DNA from: CALNBC01 sp040768925 | GTDB taxonomy: Bacteria; Bacillota; Clostridia; Christensenellales; CALWSW01 | NCBI GenBank assembly: GCA_040768925.1 | Contig: JAXGLZ010000003.1 | Coordinates: 62,001 to 126,000 of the forward strand | Length of the DNA: 64,000 bases | Direction of reading: 5' to 3' | Shown: positions 41,924 to 51,583 of the stretch, one piece after another | Layout of the letters: each line of letters starts with the position of its first letter | Position numbering within the stretch: the stretch's first letter is position 1 | Notes under the pieces: generated by a model | The model's database searches: none | Told to the model about the DNA's origin: nothing | What the model saw: only the letters and a program-made list of their open reading frames with translations | Program-made: the position numbers and the translations under genes

Positions 41924-43003
41924 TTACCACCCGGTCGTGTCGATCGAAAAGCTCTCCGGCTGGGGCTCTTCCCACTCGTTGGTCCAGTCGCAATCCTCAA
42001 GAAAGGGGGAATAGGCCGTCATCTCGATCCTGTCGGCAAAAACCTTCAAAATCCGCAGGTACCCCTGGCCGCCGTTGCCGACGGCCTGGTAATTGCCCAT
42101 GATCTGGTAAACCTGCCGTTCCGGGCTGCCGTCGCCGTCGTCGTCAAACGCGTCGAGTATTGCCCGGGAAGCGTACCTGTGGCCGCAGAGCACCAGTTTG
42201 ACGTTCGGGTATTTTGCCACGATCTCGCTTTGAATCTTTTCGCCAGCGGGCAGCAGCGTTCCGTCCGTCGCGATGTATTCGTGGAACATCAATATGGCGC
42301 AGCGGTTTGGGTATTCCCCGAGCACGGATTTCATCCAGCGCAATCCATCGTCGTCCGCCGCCTTGAACCCAAGGCCAAGGAACAGATAGTCCCTGCCGCC
42401 GAAGGAAAAAAGGTCGTACCTGCCCACTCCCTTTTTGTAATACTTCGAATCGGTGCCAAGGTCTTTGAAGTGATCCTCGCCGAACCGGCTGAGGTAATCG
42501 CCGTAATCCGGGGCGCTTGTTCCCACGTCGTGATTCCCGGCGATGCAGAACCAGGGGACGGATTCGTCCAAGGCCGTCATGGCAAAAACCGCCCGGTCCC
42601 ACTGCTCGTTCGTCCGATCCTCCACGAAATCGCCGGTCATGAACACGTATTTGATGTTCAGCGGTTCGACGCTGTTGGCGATCCGGCGGGTCATCTCGCT
42701 GCAGATATGCGGATAGTCGGACATGTAATACTGGGTGTCCGTCAGCCAGACGAAGGAATAAAACTCCGGCTCCGCCGCCTTGTCCGCCGGCGCGGGAACG
42801 GCCGGGGCGTGGCTAGGAACGCCCCCGCCCTGCTCAAAAACCGCCTCGTTCGCCGGCGCGGGCGTTTTTTGCGCGGCCTTGGCGGAAGGCTTTGAGAGGG
42901 CGAAAATCGCGATGACGATCCCCACAAAAGCGCAAACCATGGATGCGATCAGCGCCATGGCGGGCAATTCGGCAAATGAAAAGCTATGTTCTTCGTTGTT
43001 CAT
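41924..43003 (-). CDS. Membrane-anchored calcineurin-like metallophosphoesterase
   Basis: 359 residues. A hydrophobic anchor at ~20-40 and an Ala/Pro linker lead to an extracytoplasmic metallophosphoesterase: WLTDTQYYM (first metal Asp), TGDFVEDR, AGNHDVG, MFHEYIATD and LCGHRY supply the five metal-binding blocks. Such proteins remove phosphate from nucleotides, phospholipids or wall material; the substrate is unknown. The weak CGAGG ribosome site favours ATG 43003 over earlier starts. Single gene. Confidence 0.88.
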   Translation of the reverse strand: MNNEEHSFSFAELPAMALIASMVCAFVGIVIAIFALSKPSAKAAQKTPAPANEAVFEQGGGVPSHAPAVPAPADKAAEPEFYSFVWLTDTQYYMSDYPHICSEMTRRIANSVEPLNIKYVFMTGDFVEDRTNEQWDRAVFAMTALDESVPWFCIAGNHDVGTSAPDYGDYLSRFGEDHFKDLGTDSKYYKKGVGRYDLFSFGGRDYLFLGLGFKAADDDGLRWMKSVLGEYPNRCAILMFHEYIATDGTLLPAGEKIQSEIVAKYPNVKLVLCGHRYASRAILDAFDDDGDGSPERQVYQIMGNYQAVGNGGQGYLRILKVFADRIEMTAYSPFLEDCDWTNEWEEPQPESFSIDTTGW

Positions 43004-43124
43004 GCCTCGATTATACCGCAAAGCCGCCCCATTTGCCATCGGCTCGGACGCCTTTGCGCAAACGGGTTGCCGTTCTGAATCGAGAATCAGTTCTGGGTCT
43101 ATAACGAATGATGATATCAGATCC

Positions 43125-43168
43125 CAAAAAAGCGAAAGCGCCCGAGCATTCAGGCGCTTCCGCTTTTG
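43125..43168 (-). terminator. Terminator of thrC-trpS
   Basis: Minus-strand AAAAGCGGAAGCGC and GCGCTTTCGCTTTT arms with a T-run, right after trpS. Confidence 0.85.
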
Positions 43169-43171
43169 TTG

Positions 43172-44191
43172 TTAGAACTTTTTCGGTGCCAGGCCGACTT
43201 TTTTATAGACCTTGTTCAGCGTACGGTAGGCCGCCCGGGCGGCTTTTTCCGCGCCCTGCGCCATCACTTGCGTCAGATAGGCCTTGTCCGCGATGATGCG
43301 GTTATACCTTTCCTGCAGCGGCTGCAAAACGGAGATCACGGCGTCCGCGCAGGCGGATTTCAGTTCGCCGTAGCCCTTGCCTTCAAAACTGCTCAGCGCT
43401 TCCTCCATCGTCACGTTCGCGCAGGCGCAATAGATGGAAAGCAGGTTGGAGACGCCGGGCTTTGCCTCAACGTCGAAGACGATCCTGCCGTCCGAATCCG
43501 TAACCGCCCTTTTGAGCTTGCGGACGACCGCGTCCGGCGGGTCCAGCAGGGAGATGAAGGCGTTCTCGTTCTCGTCGGATTTGGACATTTTCGCCGTGGG
43601 TTCCTGGAGCGACATGATCCTCGCCCCGACCTCGGGGATATACGGCTCGGGAATCGTGAACACGTCCCCGTAAATATTGTTGAAGCGCAGGGCGATGTCC
43701 CGGCTGATTTCCAGGTGCTGCTTCTGGTCCGCGCCGATGGGGACGAGATCCGTCTGGTAAAGCAGGATGTCCCCCGCCATCAAAACGGGATAGGTGAAAA
43801 GCCCGGCGTTGATATTGTCCGCGTGCTTTGAGGACTTGTCCTTGAACTGCGTCATGCGGTTGAGCTCGCCCATATAGGTGTAACAGTTCAGCACCCAGGC
43901 CAGTTCCGCGTGGGCGGGCACATGGGACTGCATGAACAGCGTGGATTGATCCGGCGAGAGCCCGGCCGCGAGATAGATCGCCAGGAGGGCCGCGCAGCGC
44001 TTGCGCAAAGAGGCCGGGTCCTGCCTGAGGGTGATCGAGTGAAGATCGACGACGCAGTAATAGCAGTCGTAAGCGCTCTCCAGCGCGGCGAAATTCCTCA
44101 GCGCGCCGATATAATTGCCCAGCGTCAGCACGCCGGAGGGCTGAATCCCCGAGAAGATCACCGGGCGCTTTTCGTTGGCTGCCTGTTCCAT
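43172..44191 (-). CDS. trpS: Tryptophan--tRNA ligase
   Basis: 339-residue class I synthetase. The HIGH-equivalent is GIQPSGVLTLGNYIGA near the N-terminus (TLGN in place of HIGN-type), and KMSKS is AKMSKSDEN near 200. The tryptophan pocket segment YPVLMAGDILLYQ is intact. GGAGG eight bases upstream supports ATG 44191. It follows threonine synthase after 63 bases with no room for a T-box leader, so a T-box, if any, would have to lie upstream of thrC; none is seen there. Confidence 0.96.
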   Translation of the reverse strand: MEQAANEKRPVIFSGIQPSGVLTLGNYIGALRNFAALESAYDCYYCVVDLHSITLRQDPASLRKRCAALLAIYLAAGLSPDQSTLFMQSHVPAHAELAWVLNCYTYMGELNRMTQFKDKSSKHADNINAGLFTYPVLMAGDILLYQTDLVPIGADQKQHLEISRDIALRFNNIYGDVFTIPEPYIPEVGARIMSLQEPTAKMSKSDENENAFISLLDPPDAVVRKLKRAVTDSDGRIVFDVEAKPGVSNLLSIYCACANVTMEEALSSFEGKGYGELKSACADAVISVLQPLQERYNRIIADKAYLTQVMAQGAEKAARAAYRTLNKVYKKVGLAPKKF

Positions 44192-44254
44192 TGCGGGAAC
44201 CTCCAAATCAATAATAGTTAAATCATGCTCTTCCGGTCAGGAAAACCGCTTCCG

Positions 44255-45739
44255 TCAGGACCAGCTTTCCAGAGCGGAAAACAGGGCTTTTTCCATTTCG
44301 CACTTCTCGCAGGAGCCGGTGAAGCGCACCGGGGCTTTGCGAAGGGCAAGGATCTGCCCGGGGATTTCCGTTTTTGTGCGGTCTGAAAGGGCCGCCGCCG
44401 CTTCGAAGCCGTCCTTTGGCGGCGTCTTCCCCGGTTCGATGGCAAAAAGCACATCCTGGGGGAATTTATACGGGCTGGCGGTGGAAAGCACGACGGTAAC
44501 CGTTTCGTCCTTCGTCTTGTCATAAACCGCCTGGGCGACTGCGGTGTGGGTGTCTATCACCGCGCCCGTCCTTTCAAAAACCCCAAAAAGCGCGCCGAAG
44601 GCTTCCTCTTCGCCGGCGCAGCCCGCGGAAAAATCCTTCGCGATCACCCTTCTGGCTTCCTCGCCCACGTCGTAGCGCCCTTCGTTTTTCAACCCTTCCA
44701 TAAAGCGGGTCACCGCGGCCGCATTCCTGCCCGAGGCCTCAAAAAGCAGCCTTTCCAGGTTGGAGGAGATCAAAATGTCCATCGAGGGCGAGCTGGTCTT
44801 TTTAAACGCGCGGTTTTTGTCGTAGATTCCCGTTTCAAAAAAGTCCGTCAGCACCCTGTTCGCGTTGGAAGCGCAAACCAGCTTCCGAACGGGCAGGCCC
44901 ATCCGCTTTGCGTAATAACCCGCGAGGATATCGCCGAAATTGCCGGTCGGGACGACGAAATCGATGCTTTCGCCCAGCCGAACCGCCCCTTTGCCCGCAA
45001 GCACGGAATACGCCCAGAAGTAATAGGCGATCTGCGGAACCAGCCTGCCCCAGTTGATGGAGTTCGCGCTGGAGAGCCTGTATCCCGCATCCTTGAGCTT
45101 TTTTGCCGTTTCCGCGCTGGCGAAAAGAGCTTTAACACCGGTCTGGGCATCGTCAAAATTGCCGCGGACTGCGCAGACGGAAACGTTCTTCCCCTTTTGG
45201 GTGGCCATCTGGAGCTTCTGCATGGCCGCCACGCCGTCCTCGGGGTAAAAAACGAGGATCGCGGTGCCGGGAACGTCCGAAAATCCTTCCAGCGCGGCCT
45301 TTCCGGTGTCCCCGCTGGTGGCGACGAGGATCAGCACCTTGTCCTTCTCGCCTGTTTTTGCGATGGACGCGGCCATCAGCCTGGGCAGCATCTGAAGCGC
45401 CATATCCTTGAAGGCCAGCGTCGGGCCGTGGTAAAGCTCCATGATATACTCGCCGCCGCCAACGTCCGTCAGCGGAACGACGGCGGGATCGTCAAAGCCC
45501 GAATAGGCTTTTGCGGTCATCCTTGAAAGCTCTTCTTCGGAAAAATCGGTCAGGTATTTCCCCATGATGGCGGCCGCGCAGGCTGCGTATCCCCTTTTGG
45601 CATAGGAAAGCGCTTCCTCAAGGCCGACGCTTGGGAAGCTTTCCGGAACGAAAAGGCCGCCCTCGGCCGAAATGCCGCGGACGATGGCCTCCGCCGAAGA
45701 TACAAAAAGGGATGAATCTCTCGTGCTGGTGAATCTCAT
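44255..45739 (-). CDS. thrC: Threonine synthase
   Basis: 494-residue PLP enzyme converting O-phosphohomoserine to threonine, of the longer yeast/E. coli-like type. Seen: an N-terminal 'SSAEAIVRGISAEGGLFVP' lid, PLP lysine in TLAFKDMALQ (~108), phosphate-binding ATSGDTGKA, and SANSINWGRLVPQI. ATG 45739 follows CAGGGGG. Upstream of trpS on the same strand. Confidence 0.95.
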   Translation of the reverse strand: MRFTSTRDSSLFVSSAEAIVRGISAEGGLFVPESFPSVGLEEALSYAKRGYAACAAAIMGKYLTDFSEEELSRMTAKAYSGFDDPAVVPLTDVGGGEYIMELYHGPTLAFKDMALQMLPRLMAASIAKTGEKDKVLILVATSGDTGKAALEGFSDVPGTAILVFYPEDGVAAMQKLQMATQKGKNVSVCAVRGNFDDAQTGVKALFASAETAKKLKDAGYRLSSANSINWGRLVPQIAYYFWAYSVLAGKGAVRLGESIDFVVPTGNFGDILAGYYAKRMGLPVRKLVCASNANRVLTDFFETGIYDKNRAFKKTSSPSMDILISSNLERLLFEASGRNAAAVTRFMEGLKNEGRYDVGEEARRVIAKDFSAGCAGEEEAFGALFGVFERTGAVIDTHTAVAQAVYDKTKDETVTVVLSTASPYKFPQDVLFAIEPGKTPPKDGFEAAAALSDRTKTEIPGQILALRKAPVRFTGSCEKCEMEKALFSALESWS

Positions 45740-45802
45740 AGGGTCCCCCTGCGAGCAATATTTTTTATTGTAACCCCAATCCGGGAACGAATCAAACATA
45801 AA

Positions 45803-46183
45803 TCACGTTTCCTTCGGCCTGCCGTCCTTGTCAAATTCCTTGCGCAGCCTGGATTCGACGGCAAAAACCGGCGCCCAAAGGGCGGCAAGCTGCGCCAGCC
45901 CCGAATACAACGCGGCTGTTTTAAGCCCTTCATAAGACCCGACGGCCAGCGCGACAGCAGCGGCCGCCATGGCGGCAATCAGCAGGATCATTCCCAGCCG
46001 GCGAGCCAGCTTTGCGAAGTATGCATGGGCGAAATCCCAGGCCTGTTGCGAAGCGGAGGATCGCCGCTTCCGGTAGCCATACGCCCAGTTGATCTTCTTT
46101 GGGGGGTGTTTTTCCCAAAGCAGGCCGATCCAAAGAAAAATCAGCGGAACGACAAGCATCATCAGGATCAGCAGAACCGTCAC
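45803..46183 (-). CDS. SdpI-like membrane protein
   Basis: 126-residue membrane protein with a first helix (~1-20), the family motif INWAYGYRKRRSSASQQAWDFA, and two more helices. This motif is typical of the SdpI/YhfL immunity-protein family, whose best-known member protects Bacillus from the SdpC toxin. No toxin gene is nearby, so immunity is not claimed. It begins with GTG at 46183, five bases after GGAGG. Confidence 0.78.
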   Translation of the reverse strand: MTVLLILMMLVVPLIFLWIGLLWEKHPPKKINWAYGYRKRRSSASQQAWDFAHAYFAKLARRLGMILLIAAMAAAAVALAVGSYEGLKTAALYSGLAQLAALWAPVFAVESRLRKEFDKDGRPKET

Positions 46184-46443
46184 AAGGTCCTCCTTCCTTC
46201 AATCCGTCGTCTGGCGGATCGGCCGGGCCGGCCTTTTCAACTTGCCTTGTATGCAAGTTTCTATTTTATTAATTATATCAGACAGACCGGGGCTTCGCCA
46301 CCGTTTTGCCGGGTCTGCCGTCAAAAGCAAAGGAAAAGAGGCCTTCGGAAAGACCCGTCAGCCTCTTGCCCGTCGATTTCAACGGAAACGCCCCTTATGC
46401 AAGGCCGCGCCCCGCGGGATCAGACCACTTTTTTTCGAAGCGC

Positions 46444-47451
46444 TTAAGCGTTGTCTACCTTATACATATAGGCGATGAGGTCGATGAGTTTGTTGGAATA
46501 GCCCCACTCGTTGTCATACCAGGAAACAACCTTGACGAAATGCTCGTTCAGGGAGATTCCGGCGTCCGCGTCGAAGATGGAGGTGCGGGGATCGTGGATG
46601 AAGTCGGAGGAAACGACCGTGTCCCCGGTATAACCCAGGATGCCGGCAAGCTCGCCCTCGGAAGCGTCCTTCATGGCCCTGCAGATGTCCTCATATTTGA
46701 CGGCCTTCTCCAAACGGCAGGTCAGGTCGACCACGGAGCCGGTGGCGGTGGGCACGCGGAAGGACATGCCTGTCAGCTTGCCGTCCAGCGCGGGATACAC
46801 CTTGCCGACGGCCTTTGCCGCGCCGGTGGAGCTGGGGATGATGTTGTAGCAGGCGGCGCGGCCGCCGCGCCAGTCCTTCTTGGAGGGGGAATCCACAACC
46901 TTCTGGGTGCCGGTAACCGCGTGGATGGTGGACATAAGGCCTTCGATGATGCCGAAGTTCTCGTGAAGCACCTTCGCGATGGGCGCCAGGCAGTTGGTGG
47001 TGCAGGAGGCGTTGGACACGATCTTCATGTCTTTATTGTAGGTTTCGAGGTTCACGCCGCAGACGAACATGGGGGCGTCCTTGCTGGGGGCGGAGATGAC
47101 GACCTTCTTCGCGCCGCCCTTGAAGTGGGCCGCCGCCTTGTCCATGGTGGTGAACACGCCGGTGGACTCGATGATGTATTCCGCGCCGGCTTCCGCCCAC
47201 GGGATCTCTTCCGGGTTCATGCAGCCGTATACGGCGATCTTCTTGCCGTTGACGACGAGCTTGTCGCCCTCGACGGCAACGGTTCCTTCAAACCTGCCCT
47301 GCACGGTGTCGTACTTGAGCATATAAGCCATGTAATCGACGTCGATAAAAGGATCGTTGATCGCGACTACATCTACATCGTTCCTGGTGGTGGTAACGCG
47401 GAAAGCGAGGCGGCCGATACGGCCAAAACCATTGATACCAACCTTGATCAT
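46444..47451 (-). CDS. gap: Glyceraldehyde-3-phosphate dehydrogenase, type I
   Basis: 335 residues. NAD-binding GINGFGRIGR (5-14), catalytic Cys in SNASCTTNCLAP (~150), catalytic His in HAVTGTQ, and WYDNEWGYS at the C-terminus. Glycolytic enzyme, full length. GGAGG eight bases before ATG 47451. Single gene; no other glycolysis gene adjoins it. A weak hairpin at about 46330-46372 may terminate it. Confidence 0.98.
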   Translation of the reverse strand: MIKVGINGFGRIGRLAFRVTTTRNDVDVVAINDPFIDVDYMAYMLKYDTVQGRFEGTVAVEGDKLVVNGKKIAVYGCMNPEEIPWAEAGAEYIIESTGVFTTMDKAAAHFKGGAKKVVISAPSKDAPMFVCGVNLETYNKDMKIVSNASCTTNCLAPIAKVLHENFGIIEGLMSTIHAVTGTQKVVDSPSKKDWRGGRAACYNIIPSSTGAAKAVGKVYPALDGKLTGMSFRVPTATGSVVDLTCRLEKAVKYEDICRAMKDASEGELAGILGYTGDTVVSSDFIHDPRTSIFDADAGISLNEHFVKVVSWYDNEWGYSNKLIDLIAYMYKVDNA

Positions 47452-47697
47452 TATTTTATCCTCCAATATAATATTTCGGTTGTGATCGTTGCAGCTTGGC
47501 CCTGGACCAGACCAGCTTTAAGCACATTATAAAACAAGAAGAATTCCCATGCAAGGGAAAAACATGAAATTATGCGCAAGCGCAACCATTTCATCTTACT
47601 CCTTCTCTGCTTTGATTTTAACGCAAAGGCGCGGGCATTGCAATACCGAATTGCCTTTCCTGCAAATTTATGTTGTTTTTTTGTCAATCCATTGGGC

Positions 47698-48813
47698 TCA
47701 GGCGAGGTTTTCCGGGTTCAGGCAGGCCAGTTCCTCAATGACGAAGCGGCCGTCCTTGCGGATCAGCACATCGTCGAACCAGATTTCGCCGCCGCCCCAT
47801 TCGGGGGTCTGAATGAGCACCAAATCCCAGTGCAGGGAGGATTTATTGCCGTTGGGAGCTTCGTCGTAGCAGGAACCGGGGGTAAAGTGGATCGATCCGG
47901 CGATTTTCTCGTCAAAAAGGATGTCCTTCATCGGCCTGGTCACGAAGGGGTTCACACCGATGGCGAATTCGCCGACATAGCGGGCGCCCTCGTCCGCGCT
48001 GAACACCTTGTTCACCCGCCCGGTGTCGTTGGCGGCCGCCTCGATGATCTTGCCGTCTTTGAACTTCAGGCATACGTTTTCGTAAACAAAACCGTCCTTC
48101 GGGGAAGGGGCGTTATAGGTGATCACGCCGTTGACGCTGTGTTTTACCGGGGCGGTATAAACCTCGCCGTCGGGAAGGTTCATCTCCCCGGCGCAGGGAA
48201 TCGCGGGGATGCCCTTGATCGAGAAGGTCAGATCCGTTCCGGGGGCGGTGATCCTCACCCGGTCCGTCCGCTCCATAACCTCTTTCAGCTTTAGCATGGC
48301 CTTGTGCATCTTCGAATAATCCAAACAGCAGACGTCGAAGAAAAAGTCCTCGAAGGCCGAAGTGGACATGTTCGCCTGCTGGGCCATGGAAGGCGTGGGA
48401 TAGCGCATGACCACCCACTTGGTCCTGGGTACCCGGATCCTGCCGTGAACAAGATCGTTGTACACCCGGTTGTATAGCTCCATTCTGTCTGCCGGAACGT
48501 CGCACAGTTCCGTCAGGTTATCACCGGCGCGGATGCCGCAAAAGGCCTGCATCCTGCTCATGAGTGCGGCGTCCGTTTCCGCCATCAGCCTGATCTGCTC
48601 TTCCGTGGCGTTCATCAGCAGCTCGCGCTGAATCCTTGTATCCATCTTCCAGACAAAGGGCGTTCCGCCCACCCTGTAAGTCTCTTGGATCAGGGCGGCG
48701 GTCAGTTCGTCCACGGGGCCCACCGCCTGGATCAGAAAATTTTCCCCGCTCTGCAATTTGCAGGAGTAGTTTACGATGATCGAAGCCAGTTCTTTGATTC
48801 GCGGATCCGTCAT
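47698..48813 (-). CDS. M29 family aminopeptidase
   Basis: 371-residue metallo-aminopeptidase of the thermophilic M29 family (AmpS/aminopeptidase T-like), cytoplasmic, releasing N-terminal residues from peptides. Seen: GGTPFVW early on, the metal-site segments PCAGEMNLPDGEVYTAP (Glu and Pro-Asp-Gly), ADEGARYVGEFAIGVNP and GSIHFTPGSCYDEAPNGN, and HWDLVL near the C-terminus. ATG 48813. It adds to the peptide-degrading capacity shown by the M20 peptidase. Confidence 0.93.
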   Translation of the reverse strand: MTDPRIKELASIIVNYSCKLQSGENFLIQAVGPVDELTAALIQETYRVGGTPFVWKMDTRIQRELLMNATEEQIRLMAETDAALMSRMQAFCGIRAGDNLTELCDVPADRMELYNRVYNDLVHGRIRVPRTKWVVMRYPTPSMAQQANMSTSAFEDFFFDVCCLDYSKMHKAMLKLKEVMERTDRVRITAPGTDLTFSIKGIPAIPCAGEMNLPDGEVYTAPVKHSVNGVITYNAPSPKDGFVYENVCLKFKDGKIIEAAANDTGRVNKVFSADEGARYVGEFAIGVNPFVTRPMKDILFDEKIAGSIHFTPGSCYDEAPNGNKSSLHWDLVLIQTPEWGGGEIWFDDVLIRKDGRFVIEELACLNPENLA

Positions 48814-48870
48814 GATCCTTCTTCCTCCGTTTATATGGATTTGATGGTATCGGAATGTGTTAAGCGCCGG

Positions 48871-49815
48871 TCAGGCCGGTCGATCCGGGCTTGTCCTTTC
48901 GGAAACGATATAAAGCGGGCGGTTTTTCGCTTCGTCATATATTCTGGCGATATACGCGCCGATTACCCCCATGAAGGCCAAAATGGCGCCGCAGATCAAA
49001 AACAGCAGCGCAATCACCCAGGGAAGCAGCGAGAAGCCGTTGACGATCTGCACCACGAGCAGGGCGATCATCGAAGCCGCCGTCAGGCCGATCACGCCGC
49101 CGCCGGCAAAAAACGCCATGGTCAGCGGCTTTGAGGAATAGCCGATAATGCCGTCCGCCGCGAGCTTGAGCATCTTTTTCAGGGTGTACTTCGTCTTGCC
49201 GGCCGCGCGCTCGTGGCGGACATACTCCACCGGGCACTGGGCGAACCCCGTCCAGGCGGAAAGGCCGCGCAGGAAGCGGTTGTGTTCCCGCATTTTGCCC
49301 ATCGCATCCGCCACCCGCCGGTCCAAAAGGCGGAAATCCCCTGTGTCCAGCGGGATCGCGCTGCCGGACATGGACTTCAACAGCCGGTAATACGCAAAGG
49401 CGGTGAATTTTTTAAAGGAAGTTTCCCCTTCCCGCTTTTTGCGCTTTCCATAGACGACGTCGAACCCTTCCTTCCATTTTTCCACCATTTGGGGGATGAC
49501 CTCCGGCGGGTCCTGAAGGTCAGCGTCGATCACCGCCAGGGCGTCCCCGGTCGCGGCGTCCATACCGGCCGTGACCGCGAGCTGGTGGCCGAAATTCCTG
49601 GCAAAGCGCAGCCCGCGGATATGGGCGTTCTTTTTGCTTTCGGCCTCGATCACCCTCCAGGTGGAATCCCTGCTGCCGTCGTCCACAAGTATGATTTCGT
49701 AATCGCAGCCCAGGGACGCCAGAACGGCGATCATCCGTTCACAGAACAAAGGCAGCACTTCCTGCTCGTTATAGGCGGGCACAACCGCCGACAGTTTTTT
49801 AAGCTCGCGCTTCAT
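48871..49815 (-). CDS. Family 2 glycosyltransferase (DPM1/GtrB-like)
   Basis: 314 residues. The GT-A domain (~1-230) has VVPAYNEQEVLP, DDGSRDSTW and DADLQDPPEVIP with the metal-binding DxD equivalent. Two C-terminal membrane helices (~235-295) classify it with undecaprenyl-phosphate glycosyltransferases that make lipid-linked sugars for wall teichoic, lipoteichoic or glycan modification. ATG 49815 follows GGAGG by five bases. Single gene next to repeat copy C. Confidence 0.93.
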   Translation of the reverse strand: MKRELKKLSAVVPAYNEQEVLPLFCERMIAVLASLGCDYEIILVDDGSRDSTWRVIEAESKKNAHIRGLRFARNFGHQLAVTAGMDAATGDALAVIDADLQDPPEVIPQMVEKWKEGFDVVYGKRKKREGETSFKKFTAFAYYRLLKSMSGSAIPLDTGDFRLLDRRVADAMGKMREHNRFLRGLSAWTGFAQCPVEYVRHERAAGKTKYTLKKMLKLAADGIIGYSSKPLTMAFFAGGGVIGLTAASMIALLVVQIVNGFSLLPWVIALLFLICGAILAFMGVIGAYIARIYDEAKNRPLYIVSERTSPDRPA

Positions 49816-49921
49816 CGTTGCCTCCAGCTTGCACAATGCATCCTTCTTGCGGTAACCATTCCCAATTCGTTCTTCCTTGAAACGCCAAACAGAGAATATG
49901 ACCCGCGGCGGCGGGCCATAG

Positions 49922-50284
49922 TAAGGCGTCAAAAAAAATCCTGCGGGCCGCTTCGCCGATTGGTTCCAAGGCCGTCGGCAAGGTCGTCGGCGAAGCCGAC
50001 ATCATTCCTCGATGAAATACCGAAATCTGCGATTTCGGTTCAGCCGGCATCATTCCTTGATGAAGTGCCGAAATCTGGGATTTCGGCGCGCTTCGCGCTG
50101 GGTCGTTTTGGTCACAAAGGATCAAAATCATACGCAAAACCGGCGCCCCAATCGTCGGCGAAGCCGGCACCCATCCTTAATGAGATGCCGGAATCAATGA
50201 TTCCGGCTCATGTCGTCAGTTTTGATTGAAGCCCGGGGGCTTCGGCCCCCGAAACCCCGTCACAGGGGTTTTCGACAGGCTGAT
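49922..50284 (+). repeat. Dispersed structured repeat, copy C
   Basis: Longest copy of the family, same orientation as copy B, between the glycosyltransferase and the DeoR gene. It contains GTCGGCGAAGCCGAC, palindromes CCGAAATCTG-type and CCGGAATCAATGATTCCGG, CGCGCTTCGCGC, a TTTTGGTC...GATCAAAA hairpin and a final GGGGGCTTCGGCCCCC hairpin. In several stems both arms differ from copies A/B in a compensating way. No gene is seen. Confidence 0.75.
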
Positions 50285-50316
50285 GTGGTTTTGAAGCAGT
50301 CCTGTTTTTGGCAGGC

Positions 50317-51078
50317 TCAGAAAACAAGCTGCACGCCGGCTTCGGCGCAGGCGTTGATGATATCCTCGGTGGGCCGGACGTCGGTCACGAGGATCTCAAC
50401 GTCGGAAAGGTGGGCAAAGGTGGTGGGCAGGCTGCGGCCGATCTTGCTGCTGTCCACCAGCATAATGGTCCTTCTGGCGCGGCTGATCACGGCGCGCTTG
50501 ACCTCGCAGTCGGTATACGAGCCGCTGGTAAAGCCGTATTCGAGGGAAAAGCCCGAAGTGGCCATGACGGCGGTGTCGATATTGACGGTGTTCAGGTAAG
50601 CCAGCGCCTGGGCGCCGCCGCAGGAAAGGGTGTTGTGGTTCAGGTGGCCGCCAAGCAGGGTCACGGAATGCTTGGGGTTTTTCGTCAGTTCCAGGGCGGT
50701 GTTGACGCCGCTGGTGAGCACGGAGCAATGCAGGTCCGGCAGCTGCTTGGCGAAAAACATGGTGGTGCTGCCGGAATCGATGTATAGCGAGCAGGAAAGG
50801 TCGATCAGGTCGATGGTTTTCCTGGCAATGTCCATCTTCGAAGAGGTATGATCCATCACACGCTGACTGTACCGGCCGTCGATGATTCCGCCGAGGCGGT
50901 CGATCGAAACGGCTCCGCCGCGGGTGCGCTTGACGATGCCTTCTTCCTCAAGATGAATGAGGTCCCTGCGCAGCGTCATCATGGAGCAATCGGGGAACAT
51001 TTCCTGCAATTCGAGCAGAGTCACTTCACCCTTGGCCTCTATGTAATGGCGGATGTCCTCTCTGCGTGCGATTTTCAT
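50317..51078 (-). CDS. DeoR family transcriptional regulator
   Basis: 253 residues. HTH at ~1-60 (IRHYIEAKGEVTLLELQEMF, MMTLRRDLIHLEEEG). The C-terminal DeoRC domain (~75-230) senses a phosphosugar: LYIDSGSTTMFFAKQL, TSGVNTALEL, VDSSKIGR. Usually controls a sugar operon, but no sugar gene adjoins it in this window, so it is an orphan or acts at a distance. ATG 51078 with a weak ribosome site (GGAGGTTATTAG). Confidence 0.92.
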   Translation of the reverse strand: MKIARREDIRHYIEAKGEVTLLELQEMFPDCSMMTLRRDLIHLEEEGIVKRTRGGAVSIDRLGGIIDGRYSQRVMDHTSSKMDIARKTIDLIDLSCSLYIDSGSTTMFFAKQLPDLHCSVLTSGVNTALELTKNPKHSVTLLGGHLNHNTLSCGGAQALAYLNTVNIDTAVMATSGFSLEYGFTSGSYTDCEVKRAVISRARRTIMLVDSSKIGRSLPTTFAHLSDVEILVTDVRPTEDIINACAEAGVQLVF

Positions 51079-51280
51079 ATCTAATAACCTCCAACAGTTG
51101 AATTTACAGTTTCTTTAAAGAAGAATATCATCTATTGCTGAAATTTTCAACACTTTGTTCGTGATATTCCAAGATTATATTGTAAATGTGCTGTCAAAAC
51201 GCTCATTTTAGATGTAGTATTCCCCAAAATGGTTTCTTTGCCGATTATAGGGCGGCCGTATTGCCTATTTGTGGCGTTCG

Positions 51281-51550
51281 TCATAAAATATGTTCGGGCA
51301 CGGTTGTTTCGAAGTTTTTTGCCAGCTCGTCCTTTTGGGCGTGGCTGAGCTTTTTGAGGGCGGCCTCCCTTTTCATCGCGCCGCCCAGGCTTGGGAATTC
51401 CTCGAAATACACCAGCCGGACGGGGAGCCTTGAACGCGTATATTTCGCCCCCGCGCCGGAATTGTGAACATCGATCCTTTTTTTGAGATTTGCCGCGCTG
51501 CCGGAATAATAACTTCCGTCTTTGCAGCGGACCATATAGGCAAAGGGCAT
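51281..51550 (-). CDS. Small GIY-YIG nuclease-domain protein
   Basis: 89-residue protein consisting only of a GIY-YIG domain of the UPF0213/YhbQ/SLX1-like type: YMVRCKDGSYYSGSA (YMV...YSG as GIY-YIG equivalents), LKKRIDVHNSGAGAKYTRSR with the conserved Arg, and a Glu region EEFPSLGGAMKREAALKK. Role in DNA repair is suspected for the family but unproven. Divergent from asparaginase. Confidence 0.88.
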   Translation of the reverse strand: MPFAYMVRCKDGSYYSGSAANLKKRIDVHNSGAGAKYTRSRLPVRLVYFEEFPSLGGAMKREAALKKLSHAQKDELAKNFETTVPEHIL

Positions 51551-51583
51551 CGCTCAACCATCCTTTTTGAAACGAGATAAAGA

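Noticed and set aside
43172..45803. T-box leader for trpS or thrC
   Set aside because: The gaps (about 60 bases each) are too short for a T-box, and no specifier or antiterminator pattern is visible.
45803..46183. SdpI-like gene as part of a toxin-immunity system
   Set aside because: No SdpC-like toxin or processing genes nearby; the motif alone does not show immunity.
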